NCBI RefSeq assembly: GCF_018736145.1
Contig: NZ_CP059997.1
Span: 1,239,501-1,303,500, forward strand
DNA length: 64,000 bases
DNA from: Amycolatopsis sp. CA-230715
GTDB taxonomy: Bacteria > Actinomycetota > Actinomycetes > Mycobacteriales > Pseudonocardiaceae
Reading direction: 5' to 3'
A model generated the notes under the pieces. That model saw nothing but the letters and a program-made list of their open reading frames with translations, did not search any database and was not told the origin of the DNA. Below, piece after piece: positions 23,641 to 31,157 of the stretch. Made by a program: the position numbers and the translations under genes. Position 1 is the first letter of the stretch; every line of letters begins with the position of its first letter.

Positions 23641-24966
23641 TCAGGTGCCCTTCGTGGCCGCCGAGGCGGCTTTTTTGTTGGTGCGCAAGGGAAGTTCGGT
23701 GTAGCCGCGCAGCACGCGCGTGCCGCGCCGGGTCGGCGAGCCCGCGAGCGAGAGGCCGTCGAACCGTTCGAACAGCGCTTGGAGGGCGATCGAGGCTTCG
23801 AGCCTGGCGAGCTGCGCGCCGAGGCAGTAGTGGATCCCCGCCGAGAACGCGAGATGTTCGCGCGCGTTGGGACGGGTGATGTCGAAGGTGTGCGGATCGG
23901 AGAACACGGCGGGATCGCGGTTGGCGCCCCCGAGCATGGTGATCACGGCGCGGCCCTGGGGAAGCCGCTGACCGGCCAGGTCGATGTCCTCGCTCGCCAC
24001 CCGCAAGGTGACCTGCACCGGCGAGTCGTACCGCAGGACCTCCTCGACGGCGTTCGCCCAGCCGGACGGGTCGGCGCGCAGCGCGGCGAGCTGCTCGGGG
24101 TGGTCGAGGAGCAGGCGGACGGCGTTGCCGATGAGGTTGACGGTCGTCTCGAAACCGGCGCCGAGCAGCAGCAGGCCGGTGGCGCGGAGCTCGGTGTCGG
24201 TGAGCCGGTCGCCGTTGTCGACACCGTCGTGAACGAGCTTGCTCAGCAGGTCGTCCCCTGGATCGCGGCGAAGGTGCGCGAGGTGGTTTTCGAACCAGGC
24301 GTTGAGGTCGCGCAGTGCCGCGTCCGCGCGCCAGAACGCGCGCCAGCGAAGGCCGGGGTCGAGTGTCGCGGCCGCCTCGTTCCCCCAGCGGAGGAACTCG
24401 TCCTGCATCGTGGTCGGCACGCCGAGGATCTCGGAGATCACCATCACCGGCAACGGCGCGGCGTAGGCCTCGACGAGGTCGAACGGCTCTCCTTCGGGGA
24501 TGCGGTCCAGCAGGTCGTCGGCGACCTCGCGCATGCGCCCGGTGAGGTGGTTGACCGCGCGCGGGGTGAAAGTGCGCGAAACCAGCTTCCGGAGCCGGGT
24601 GTGCTGCGGCGGCTGGACGACCAGCAGCGACGGCGGATCGACCGGCCCGAGTGCCTTCGGGTCGACCGCGGCGGTGAGCACCCGGTCGAGCAGCCGGTTG
24701 GGCCCGGCACCGGCGCTGGCCACGAACTTGTCGCTGCGCAGCACCTCGCTGGCGGTCCGGTGGGTCGCCGTCGCGCTGAGGAACCGGTTGGTCACCACCG
24801 GGCCCCGCGCGCGCAACTGGTCGTAGGCGTCGAAGGGGTCTTCCCGGAGTGCCTCGTCCGCGGTGAGCCTGGCGATCAGGTCGCCGCGGCGGGCGGCGGC
24901 GCGGACGGCCATCCCCGGCAGCCCGTAGCGGATCGCCCACAGGGTCGCCGAACGCAGCCGGCTCAT
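23641..24966 (-). CDS. Cytochrome P450 (CYP107-like bacterial class)
   Basis: 441 residues. The haem loop is FSAGIHYCLGAQLAR, the I-helix LLLGAGFETTVNLIG has the AGxET proton-delivery motif, and the K-helix EEVLRYDSPVQ has ExxR. This is a canonical soluble actinomycete P450, unlike the one at 8691. Its start overlaps the small upstream gene's stop (ATGA). Its C-terminal tail TNKKAASAATKGT is Lys/Ala-rich. Substrate unknown; a ferredoxin is not nearby. Confidence 0.9.
   Translation of the reverse strand: MSRLRSATLWAIRYGLPGMAVRAAARRGDLIARLTADEALREDPFDAYDQLRARGPVVTNRFLSATATHRTASEVLRSDKFVASAGAGPNRLLDRVLTAAVDPKALGPVDPPSLLVVQPPQHTRLRKLVSRTFTPRAVNHLTGRMREVADDLLDRIPEGEPFDLVEAYAAPLPVMVISEILGVPTTMQDEFLRWGNEAAATLDPGLRWRAFWRADAALRDLNAWFENHLAHLRRDPGDDLLSKLVHDGVDNGDRLTDTELRATGLLLLGAGFETTVNLIGNAVRLLLDHPEQLAALRADPSGWANAVEEVLRYDSPVQVTLRVASEDIDLAGQRLPQGRAVITMLGGANRDPAVFSDPHTFDITRPNAREHLAFSAGIHYCLGAQLARLEASIALQALFERFDGLSLAGSPTRRGTRVLRGYTELPLRTNKKAASAATKGT
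23657..23676 (+). terminator. Intrinsic terminator for the plus-strand gene, inside the P450 3' end
   Basis: GCCGC-CGAG-GCGGC followed by six T (23671-23676), a rare canonical rho-independent terminator in such GC-rich DNA. It lies 19 bases beyond the dihydrofolate-reductase-like stop but inside the coding end of the convergent P450, where it encodes part of its Lys/Ala-rich tail. Confidence 0.65.
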
Positions 24967-25259
24967 GCCACACCGCCGAGCGGGCAACGCGCGGGAGCCG
25001 CGCCGTCGAGGCAGACGACCCGCGCCAGGCCGGGGTGCTCCTGGGCGAGCTCGCGCAGCCTCGGCGCGCCGTCCGGTTCGACCTGCGCCTGCACCATCAG
25101 GTCCCATCGCCGTCGCAGCGCGAGCAGAAGACCGCGTCGATCACCGAAGATCTCGGCGTACTCGGCGCGCCACGGCACCGCGCCATCGGCCGTCCGGTCC
25201 AGTTCTCGCTCCACCTCGCGCAGGGCCGCGTAGTAGCGGTGCGCTTCCTGCCAGCCCAT
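24963..25259 (-). CDS. Small hypothetical protein coupled to P450
   Basis: 98 residues starting MGWQEAHRYYAALREVEREL, with GGGAGGAACC upstream of the ATG. It is helical with charged residues, and has GDRRGLLLALRRRWDLM in the middle and two cysteines near the end. No family recognised. It overlaps the P450 by ATGA, so a shared function is likely. Confidence 0.65.
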   Translation of the reverse strand: MGWQEAHRYYAALREVERELDRTADGAVPWRAEYAEIFGDRRGLLLALRRRWDLMVQAQVEPDGAPRLRELAQEHPGLARVVCLDGAAPARCPLGGVA

Positions 25260-25422
25260 GGGGTTCCTCCCGCGTCGGCTCCGGTCCGGGCCCGAGACTA
25301 TGCCGCCGCGCGCCCCCACCGCTTCGAGCCGAGGACGGCAATCCGCCTCCTACCGTGGTAGGAAGCCCGCTGCCGCCCGCCGACGGAAGCCCCGGGGCAC
25401 CGGAGGTTCCTATGATGGGTCC

Positions 25423-26640
25423 GTGCTGGCAGTGGCGACGCGGGTGAAGGTGCGGCTGGAGAACAGCTGCGCCCGCCTCGGCGTGCCCTACCCGTGGTGG
25501 ATCCCGGCGTGGTCCACCGCGGCGAGCGCGGCGATGGCCGTCGCCGCGCTGATCCAGCGGCACGCGATGCCGCCAGCGCTGCTCGTGCTCGCCGCGGTGC
25601 TCGTGTACGGGCACCTGGTGGTGTGGACGGCCAGCGGCCGGATGCTGTGGCCCTGGATGGACGCCGTGCTGGTGGCCGCCGCGGTACTGGTGCTGCTCAC
25701 CCATCCCGTGCCGACCGATGTCGCGCCGTGGCTGCTCACCGTCGCGGTGGCCGAGGTGGCCGCGACCTCGCGCCCGCTCGTGGCGCTGGTCGCCGCCGCG
25801 CTCGGCTGCGCGATCCCGGTCGGCGCCGGGCTGATGGGGCAGCTGGCCGGAGCGCCGGTGTACGCGGTCGGCGTGCTGCTCGGCGTGCAGGTCGGGATCA
25901 CGCTGCGCTGGCAGATCAGGGCGCTCGCGGCGGAGAGGACCAGCAGGGCCACCGAGCGCGATCAGGCGGCGCTGGCGGAACGGCAGCGCATCGCCCGCGA
26001 AGTGCACGACGTGGTCGGGCACTCGCTGAGCATCACCCTGCTGCACGTCACCGGGGCGAGGCACGCGCTGCAGACCGACGGCGACCTCGCCGAGGCGATC
26101 GACGCGCTCACCGAGGCCGAACGCATCGGGCGCAGCGCGATGACCGACATCCGCCGCAGCGTGGGCCTGCTGCCGGCCAACCAGCCGAGCACCCAGCCGC
26201 TGCCGGACCTCGAACAGATCACCACCCTCGTCGAACACACCCGCGGCGCCGGTGTCCCGGTGCGGTACGAGCAGAGCGGCGATCTCGGCGCGATCGACGC
26301 CACCCGCGGCCTCGGCCTGTACCGGATCGCCCAGGAGTCGCTGGCCAACATCGTCAAGCACGCGCCGGGGAGCACCGCCAGCGTCGGGCTCCACATCGAC
26401 CGCGAAACGGTCCGCCTGACCGTCCGCAACACGCTTCCGAAGGGAAAACCCGACCGGCGCGCCAAGCACGACGGCGCCGGGCTGGAAGGAATCGCGGTCC
26501 GCGCCGCCCAGCTCGGCGCGACGCTGACCACGGGGCCGTGCGACGACGAGCACTGGGCGATCGCGGTGACCGCGCCGCTCGACCTCCCTGCGGAGCACCC
26601 CCCGCCGCGCGGCTGTCCACTGAGGACGGCCAAACCGTGA
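25423..26640 (+). CDS. NarL-type sensor histidine kinase
   Basis: 405 residues. The N-terminal 170 residues hold about five to six membrane segments with short loops and no obvious sensor domain. The HisKA_3 box is ERQRIAREVHDVVGHSLSI (phospho-His in EVHDVVGH), followed by an HATPase module with IAQESLANIVKHAPG and GAGLEGIAVRAA. The GTG at 25423 is the best start seen, but no strong ribosome site precedes it; GTG 25435 is possible. Its stop overlaps the response regulator start (GTGA). Confidence 0.88.
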   Translation: MLAVATRVKVRLENSCARLGVPYPWWIPAWSTAASAAMAVAALIQRHAMPPALLVLAAVLVYGHLVVWTASGRMLWPWMDAVLVAAAVLVLLTHPVPTDVAPWLLTVAVAEVAATSRPLVALVAAALGCAIPVGAGLMGQLAGAPVYAVGVLLGVQVGITLRWQIRALAAERTSRATERDQAALAERQRIAREVHDVVGHSLSITLLHVTGARHALQTDGDLAEAIDALTEAERIGRSAMTDIRRSVGLLPANQPSTQPLPDLEQITTLVEHTRGAGVPVRYEQSGDLGAIDATRGLGLYRIAQESLANIVKHAPGSTASVGLHIDRETVRLTVRNTLPKGKPDRRAKHDGAGLEGIAVRAAQLGATLTTGPCDDEHWAIAVTAPLDLPAEHPPPRGCPLRTAKP

Positions 26641-27311
26641 CCGGAACCGAGGCCGAGACGAGGGTGCTGCTCGTCGACGACCAGGAACTGGTGCGCTCCG
26701 GGCTGCGCCGCATCCTCCGGCGGCGCGCCGGGTTCCTGATCGTCGCCGAGTGCTCGGACGGGGACGAGGTCCCGGCCGCGATCGCGGCGCACGAGATCGA
26801 CATCGTCGTGATGGACCTGCGGATGAAGCGCGTCGACGGGATCGAGGCCACCCGGCGGCTGCGCACGCGGGGCGATCTCCCGCCGGTGCTGGCACTGACC
26901 ACCTTCGACGACGACGAACTGCTCTCCGGCGTGCTGCGGGCGGGCGCGGCGGGGTTCGTGCTGAAGGACTCCCCCGCCGAGGACCTCATCCGCGCGGTGC
27001 GGACGGTGGCCGCTGGCGAGAGCTGGCTCGACCCCACCGTCACCGCGCGGGTGCTCGCCACCTACCGGCGCGCGGCACCGGCCGATCCGGCGACCGCACC
27101 GGCGGCACAGCTCACCACGCGCGAACACGATGTGCTGCAAGCGATCGGGCGCGGGCACACCAACGCCGAGATCGCCGAGCGCCTCGTCATTTCCGAGGTC
27201 ACCGTGAAGAGCCATATCGGGCGCATCTTCGCGAAACTCGACCTGCGCGACCGCGCCGCCGCGATCGTCTACGCCTACGACCACGGCATCGTCAGCCCCC
27301 GCGCCCCGTAG
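26637..27311 (+). CDS. NarL/FixJ-family response regulator
   Basis: 224 residues with GTG start overlapping the kinase stop. Receiver: VLLVDDQELVRSGLRRIL, phospho-Asp in VVMDLRMKRVDG, conserved Thr in ALTTFDDDE, Lys in VLKDSPAEDL. LuxR-type helix-turn-helix: LTTREHDVLQAIGRGHTNAE and VTVKSHIGRIFAKLDLRDR. It forms a complete two-component pair with the kinase, signal unknown. Confidence 0.93.
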   Translation: MTGTEAETRVLLVDDQELVRSGLRRILRRRAGFLIVAECSDGDEVPAAIAAHEIDIVVMDLRMKRVDGIEATRRLRTRGDLPPVLALTTFDDDELLSGVLRAGAAGFVLKDSPAEDLIRAVRTVAAGESWLDPTVTARVLATYRRAAPADPATAPAAQLTTREHDVLQAIGRGHTNAEIAERLVISEVTVKSHIGRIFAKLDLRDRAAAIVYAYDHGIVSPRAP

Positions 27312-27312
27312 C

Positions 27313-27354
27313 GATGGTCCACAACAGACCGTTCCGGGTCTGTTGTGGACCATC
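27313..27354. terminator. Long bidirectional hairpin terminator
   Basis: Perfect 18-bp inverted repeat GATGGTCCACAACAGACC (27313-27330), loop GTTCCG, and its complement (27337-27354), placed exactly between the response regulator stop and the convergent carboxylesterase stop. Confidence 0.88.
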
Positions 27355-27357
27355 GGG

Positions 27358-28983
27358 TCACCGGCGCTCGGTGAACGGGATCAGCCGGTTCCACAGCTTT
27401 TCGCAGTTGTGCTGGCGCGAAATCTCGGTGGTGAGCTGGCTGTCACCCGCCGCGTCGAGCGACATCACCACGGGGTTGTCCGCGGTGAAGCGGTCCCACC
27501 GGGGCGTGCCGTCGACGGTCGGGTTGCCGGTGCGGGCGAATCCCGTCCACTGCGCGACGAGCTGGTCGGACAACGCCTGCTGGTTCGGCGTGAGCTTGGC
27601 GTTGCCGGGGAAGAGCAACGTCGATTCGGCGACGTGGTAGGCACCGTTCGGCTTGGCGGGATCGAGGAAGAACGCCGGTGGCGCGTCGCTGTCGTCGAAC
27701 TGGTAGGCGTAGACCGGGATGTGCCGCGCCAGCCGCTCGTCGTTGAGCAGGGCGGGGCAGACCGAGTTCGAATCGGCCACGATGGTCCGGTAGGCGAGGA
27801 ACGCGGCGGGGGCCGGGAACCGGTTCAGCGGATAGGTTTCGCGAACCGCGGGCGCGTGGTGCTTGTACTGCTGCGCCACCAACCGGTCGTAGTCGGCGGG
27901 TGTCGAAGCGGAGGCGAGCTGGGTCTCGTCGCGGTCGACGCCGTGCATCAGCGCCACGTTGTTGACGCGCCCGGTGGCGAAGGCCTCCCCCGGCGACGTC
28001 GGCAGTGTCGTGCCGTTCACGATCGGCGCGATCGTGCCGCTGTCGGGCGTCATCCCGTTGCCCGCCTTGTCGAGCAGGGCCTGCACCGGCAGGCGGCGGA
28101 GGCACGCGGCGGCATCGCCGGTGCCGCACCCGAGTGCCTTGGCGAACCGCGCCCCTGCCTGCTGGGCCTCCTCCTCGGTGGGCAACTCGGCCTTGCAGTC
28201 CTGCTTCTGCCACGAGGTGTCTTCGCCGAGCAGCGAGTTGTACTCACCACTCTGGGCGATGCCCCGTTTGAACAATCCCGCCGAGTCCGGTGAGACCGTG
28301 TGGGCGCAGACGCTCGACCCGCCCGCGGAAGCGCCGTAGATCGTGACGTTGCGCGGGTCCCCGCCGAACCGCGCGATGTTCCGCTGCACCCAGCGCAACG
28401 CGGCCTGCTGGTCCTGGATCCCGTAGTCGCCGGCGTGCTCGCCGAACCCCTCGTGGGCGAGGAAGCCGAAGATCCCGAGCCGGTAGTTCACCTCCACGCT
28501 GATCACGTGGCCCGTCGTCACCAGTCGGCTCGCGTCGTTCGGTTCGAGGAGCAGGAACCCGCCGCCGTGGATCTGCAGCATCACCGGGAACGGACCCGGC
28601 CCCGCGTTGGCGGGGACGCGGACGTTGAGGTTGAGGCAGTCCTCGTCGGCCGAGCCCGGACCGATCCGCGCGGGCTGCGGGCAGGCGGCTCCCTTCGCCG
28701 TCGCGGCGAACGGTTCGGTCCACGGGGCCGGTCGCCTCGGTGGCTGCCAGCGCAGCTCCCCCGTCGGTGGTGCGGCGTAGCGGATTCCCGTCCAGGACTT
28801 CACTTCGGGACCGGCGAGGCCGCACACCGGGCCGTCGTCGGTCGTGACCGTGGTGCCCGCCGAGCACCCCGGCGCCGGTGGCGCGGACCGGCTAAGCTCG
28901 CTCGCCACGGCCGCCACCCCGACCGACAACACCATCACCACGACGGCCGCCAATGCGGTGGCCACTTTTCTGCCGGGTTTCAT
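27358..28983 (-). CDS. Secreted carboxylesterase type B
   Basis: 541 residues. Signal sequence or anchor VATALAAVVVMVLSVGVAAV, then a type-B esterase fold: QIHGGGFLLLEP oxyanion region, catalytic Ser in YGASAGGSS, Asp/Glu region MHGVDRDETQL, and His in GAYHVAES. DEDCLNLNV is another family signature. GGGAGGATGG precedes ATG 28983. It hydrolyses carboxylic esters outside the cytoplasmic membrane; natural substrate unknown. Confidence 0.9.
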   Translation of the reverse strand: MKPGRKVATALAAVVVMVLSVGVAAVASELSRSAPPAPGCSAGTTVTTDDGPVCGLAGPEVKSWTGIRYAAPPTGELRWQPPRRPAPWTEPFAATAKGAACPQPARIGPGSADEDCLNLNVRVPANAGPGPFPVMLQIHGGGFLLLEPNDASRLVTTGHVISVEVNYRLGIFGFLAHEGFGEHAGDYGIQDQQAALRWVQRNIARFGGDPRNVTIYGASAGGSSVCAHTVSPDSAGLFKRGIAQSGEYNSLLGEDTSWQKQDCKAELPTEEEAQQAGARFAKALGCGTGDAAACLRRLPVQALLDKAGNGMTPDSGTIAPIVNGTTLPTSPGEAFATGRVNNVALMHGVDRDETQLASASTPADYDRLVAQQYKHHAPAVRETYPLNRFPAPAAFLAYRTIVADSNSVCPALLNDERLARHIPVYAYQFDDSDAPPAFFLDPAKPNGAYHVAESTLLFPGNAKLTPNQQALSDQLVAQWTGFARTGNPTVDGTPRWDRFTADNPVVMSLDAAGDSQLTTEISRQHNCEKLWNRLIPFTERR

Positions 28984-29556
28984 CCATCCTCCCTTTCACT
29001 TGGTGAAACGAAGTGATCCGATCAGCGCCGTTTTCACTTTCTCGGCACCGGAATCCAGTCTGGCGGGCACCCCGGAACGCACAACCGCCGATCGGCTGCG
29101 CCGCATTCAGCCAGCACGGGGAACACTTTCGACTGCGAAATGGCGAGCGATTCGCACCAATACGCGAGTCAATGGCCTTGCCCGGAAAATACGGGTACTT
29201 CCGCGCGACGCGACAATTCCGAACGCGCGGCGAACGATGCCCCGAAAGTGGCTTTCGTGGCACTGGATGCCCTGAAGGTCACAGTGATGGCGGGTGCGCG
29301 TCGCGGGGGTGCCGCGAGATCGGTGGCGGGGGCTCCGCTTGGTCCCCGAAGGCCACCCTCGGGGACACTAGCGCCACTTTCCCGGCCCTCGCAGGCGTCC
29401 GGACACGGCTGCGCACGCCCCGAAAGCCACCCTCGGGGCGCTAGACGACACAAATCCACCCCTCGCACGCCCAACCACCGCGACGCGCATGCCCCGAAGG
29501 TGACCTTCGGGGCGCTAGATGCCCTGAAAGCCACCTTCGGGGCGGGAAGTCCGTGG
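28984..29556. other. Intergenic region with palindromic repeats
   Basis: About 570 bases between the carboxylesterase promoter side and the end of the contractile-system locus. The first 230 bases are relatively A/T-rich and should hold the esterase promoter; the rest holds the repeat family described separately. No protein gene is supported. Confidence 0.6.
29239..29543. repeat. Family of 30-bp palindromic intergenic repeats (six copies)
   Basis: Copies start at 29239, 29269, 29342, 29417, 29491 and 29521. The core is GCCCCGAARGTGACCTTCGG with a trailing GGC, a 9-bp inverted repeat around a 3-nt loop, followed by GCTAGAT. Copies 29239/29269 and 29491/29521 are tandem at exactly 30 bp. Copies 29239, 29269, 29417 and 29521 have changes that weaken the stem. 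They lie downstream of the contractile-system operon and could act as terminators or mRNA-end stabilisers. Confidence 0.8.
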
Positions 29557-30633
29557 TCAGCAGCGGCCGAAGAACTCGACTTCGCCGAGTGCGACCAGTT
29601 TGCCGGGCCCGCCGCCGTAAACGGTGCGCACGGTGAACCGCGCCTGGGTCATGTCCGAGATCGCCACCGGAGTGTGCTGCGGTCCCGGCTGATCGGCGAG
29701 CCGCACCGGGACGCTCTTCCGCTCGCCGTCCTCGGTGGTCACGGTGAGGTCGAGTTCCGCCGGCCTGGCCTGGGTGTTGAACACTTCGCGTTCCGCTGAC
29801 GCCCCGCTGTTCACCACGATCTCCAGCAACCGGCACGGCTTGGCGAACTTCGCGTTCAGGTACTGCCCCTGCGCGGGCGCGGGCACCGCGGGCGCCCAGA
29901 AGCGGTTGGTGAACCCGTCCACGGCCAGCCCCGGCGGATGTCCTTCGGCCGAACTCGATGCGGTCGTGTCGGCCGGGGTGAGGGTGGCCGGGGTGGTGGT
30001 CTTGTCCTTCACCGCGGTGACGATGTCCGGTCCATATCGGACCAGCGCGCCCGCCACGAGCAGCAGCACCACGAGGAAGACCAGGAACGCCGGGAACCGG
30101 ATCCGCCGCCCCCGGAACCGGGGCAGGCGCAGCCGTCGCCACCACGGCACCCGCTCGGTCTCCACCACGACCTCGTCGAGCACCGCACCGCACCGGCGGC
30201 AGAAGCGGCGGCCCGGCGCGTTCGGGGTGCCGCAGCGGGGGCACGGGCGGTCATCGGAGCCGCCGGTCCCCTGGTCGCCGATCGACGCGCGGACGGTGGG
30301 CCGCTTGCTGACCGGTTTGCTCGGATGCACCGCGCCCGGCTGCTCGGCAGGCGGCCGCGCGGGCTCGGACGGCACAGCCCCGGGCTGCACCGTCCCGGCC
30401 ACCGGCGGAACGGTCCCGGGCGGCGGCGGTTCGACCGGAGCGCTCCCCTGCCGCGACACCTCGACCGGCGCGGCCTCCTGCCGCGGGGCCTCCGCCGTCG
30501 GCGGGGTCACCGGTGCCTGCGGTTTCCCCCAGTCCAGGTAGGCACCGCAGTTACCGCAGAAGGATTCGCCCTCGCTGACCGGCGCGCCGCACGTGTCGCA
30601 GCGCCGCACCGGGTCGCCGACCTGTCCCGCCAT
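29557..30633 (-). CDS. eCIS-associated zinc-ribbon membrane protein with C-terminal beta-sandwich
   Basis: 358 residues, last gene of the contractile-system operon, 2 bases after tail protein I. Two zinc ribbons (CDTCGAPVSEGESFCGNCG and CPRCGTPNAPGRRFCRRCG) flank a 110-residue Pro-rich linker. One membrane segment follows (FPAFLVFLVVLLLVAGALV). The C-terminal 150 residues look like a discoidin/glycan-binding-type beta-sandwich (LAVDGFTNRFWAP, LEIVVNSGAS, VALGEVEFFG). Positive charges before the membrane segment place the ribbons in the cytoplasm and the sandwich outside. It could tether the particle to the membrane or wall; this is inference. Confidence 0.72.
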   Translation of the reverse strand: MAGQVGDPVRRCDTCGAPVSEGESFCGNCGAYLDWGKPQAPVTPPTAEAPRQEAAPVEVSRQGSAPVEPPPPGTVPPVAGTVQPGAVPSEPARPPAEQPGAVHPSKPVSKRPTVRASIGDQGTGGSDDRPCPRCGTPNAPGRRFCRRCGAVLDEVVVETERVPWWRRLRLPRFRGRRIRFPAFLVFLVVLLLVAGALVRYGPDIVTAVKDKTTTPATLTPADTTASSSAEGHPPGLAVDGFTNRFWAPAVPAPAQGQYLNAKFAKPCRLLEIVVNSGASAEREVFNTQARPAELDLTVTTEDGERKSVPVRLADQPGPQHTPVAISDMTQARFTVRTVYGGGPGKLVALGEVEFFGRC

Positions 30634-30635
30634 AC

Positions 30636-31157
30636 TCACAACACCCCGATTTCCACGGAGAACGGCAGGTGCGCCGGACAGGACCCGGCCACCACACTGT
30701 CCACTTCGGACTGACGGACGGCGGCGGGATCGGCCACCCGCAGGCGGATCGCCAGCACCGGGGCACCGGGCTCGGGCAGCGGCGACCCCGCGGTCTCCGA
30801 CCAGCTCACCCCGCCCGGATCGGCGATCTCGACCTCGCCGCCGAACTCCGAGCGCAGCCGCTCGGCGAGCCCGCGCGCGGTACCCCGCCACCGGTGGCGC
30901 GCCACCGCGCTCGCCACCGATTCGCGGTCAGCCCGCCGATCCGCCGCCACCCAGAACCCCAGCAGCGCGAGGAAGTCCTCCGGCGCCAGCGCCGGATCGA
31001 AGTACGCGGGCAGGTTGTCCAGCACCGACAGCACCGGCGCCAGCACCTCGTCCAGTCCCGCGGTGAACCGCTGTGCGAACGCGTCGCCGGCGTACATCCC
31101 TGGCAGCTGTTCGCCGATCGGGTACCGGCTGGGCAGTCCCGGCACCGACGCGCGCAT
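30636..31157 (-). CDS. eCIS baseplate component, phage tail protein I-like (Afp12/Cis12-type)
   Basis: 173 residues starting MRASVPGLPSRYPIGEQLPG. LLGFWVAADRR, HRWRGTARGLAERLR and LPFSVEIGVL follow the pattern of P2 gpI-like tail proteins, which join baseplate J wedges. It is shorter than Afp12. Its ATG shares one base with the baseplate J stop, and the zinc-ribbon gene follows after 2 bases. Confidence 0.78.
   Translation of the reverse strand: MRASVPGLPSRYPIGEQLPGMYAGDAFAQRFTAGLDEVLAPVLSVLDNLPAYFDPALAPEDFLALLGFWVAADRRADRESVASAVARHRWRGTARGLAERLRSEFGGEVEIADPGGVSWSETAGSPLPEPGAPVLAIRLRVADPAAVRQSEVDSVVAGSCPAHLPFSVEIGVL

Noticed and set aside
29239..29543. CRISPR array
   Set aside because: Repeats are palindromic, diverged, unevenly spaced with no unique spacers of constant size, and no cas gene is present.
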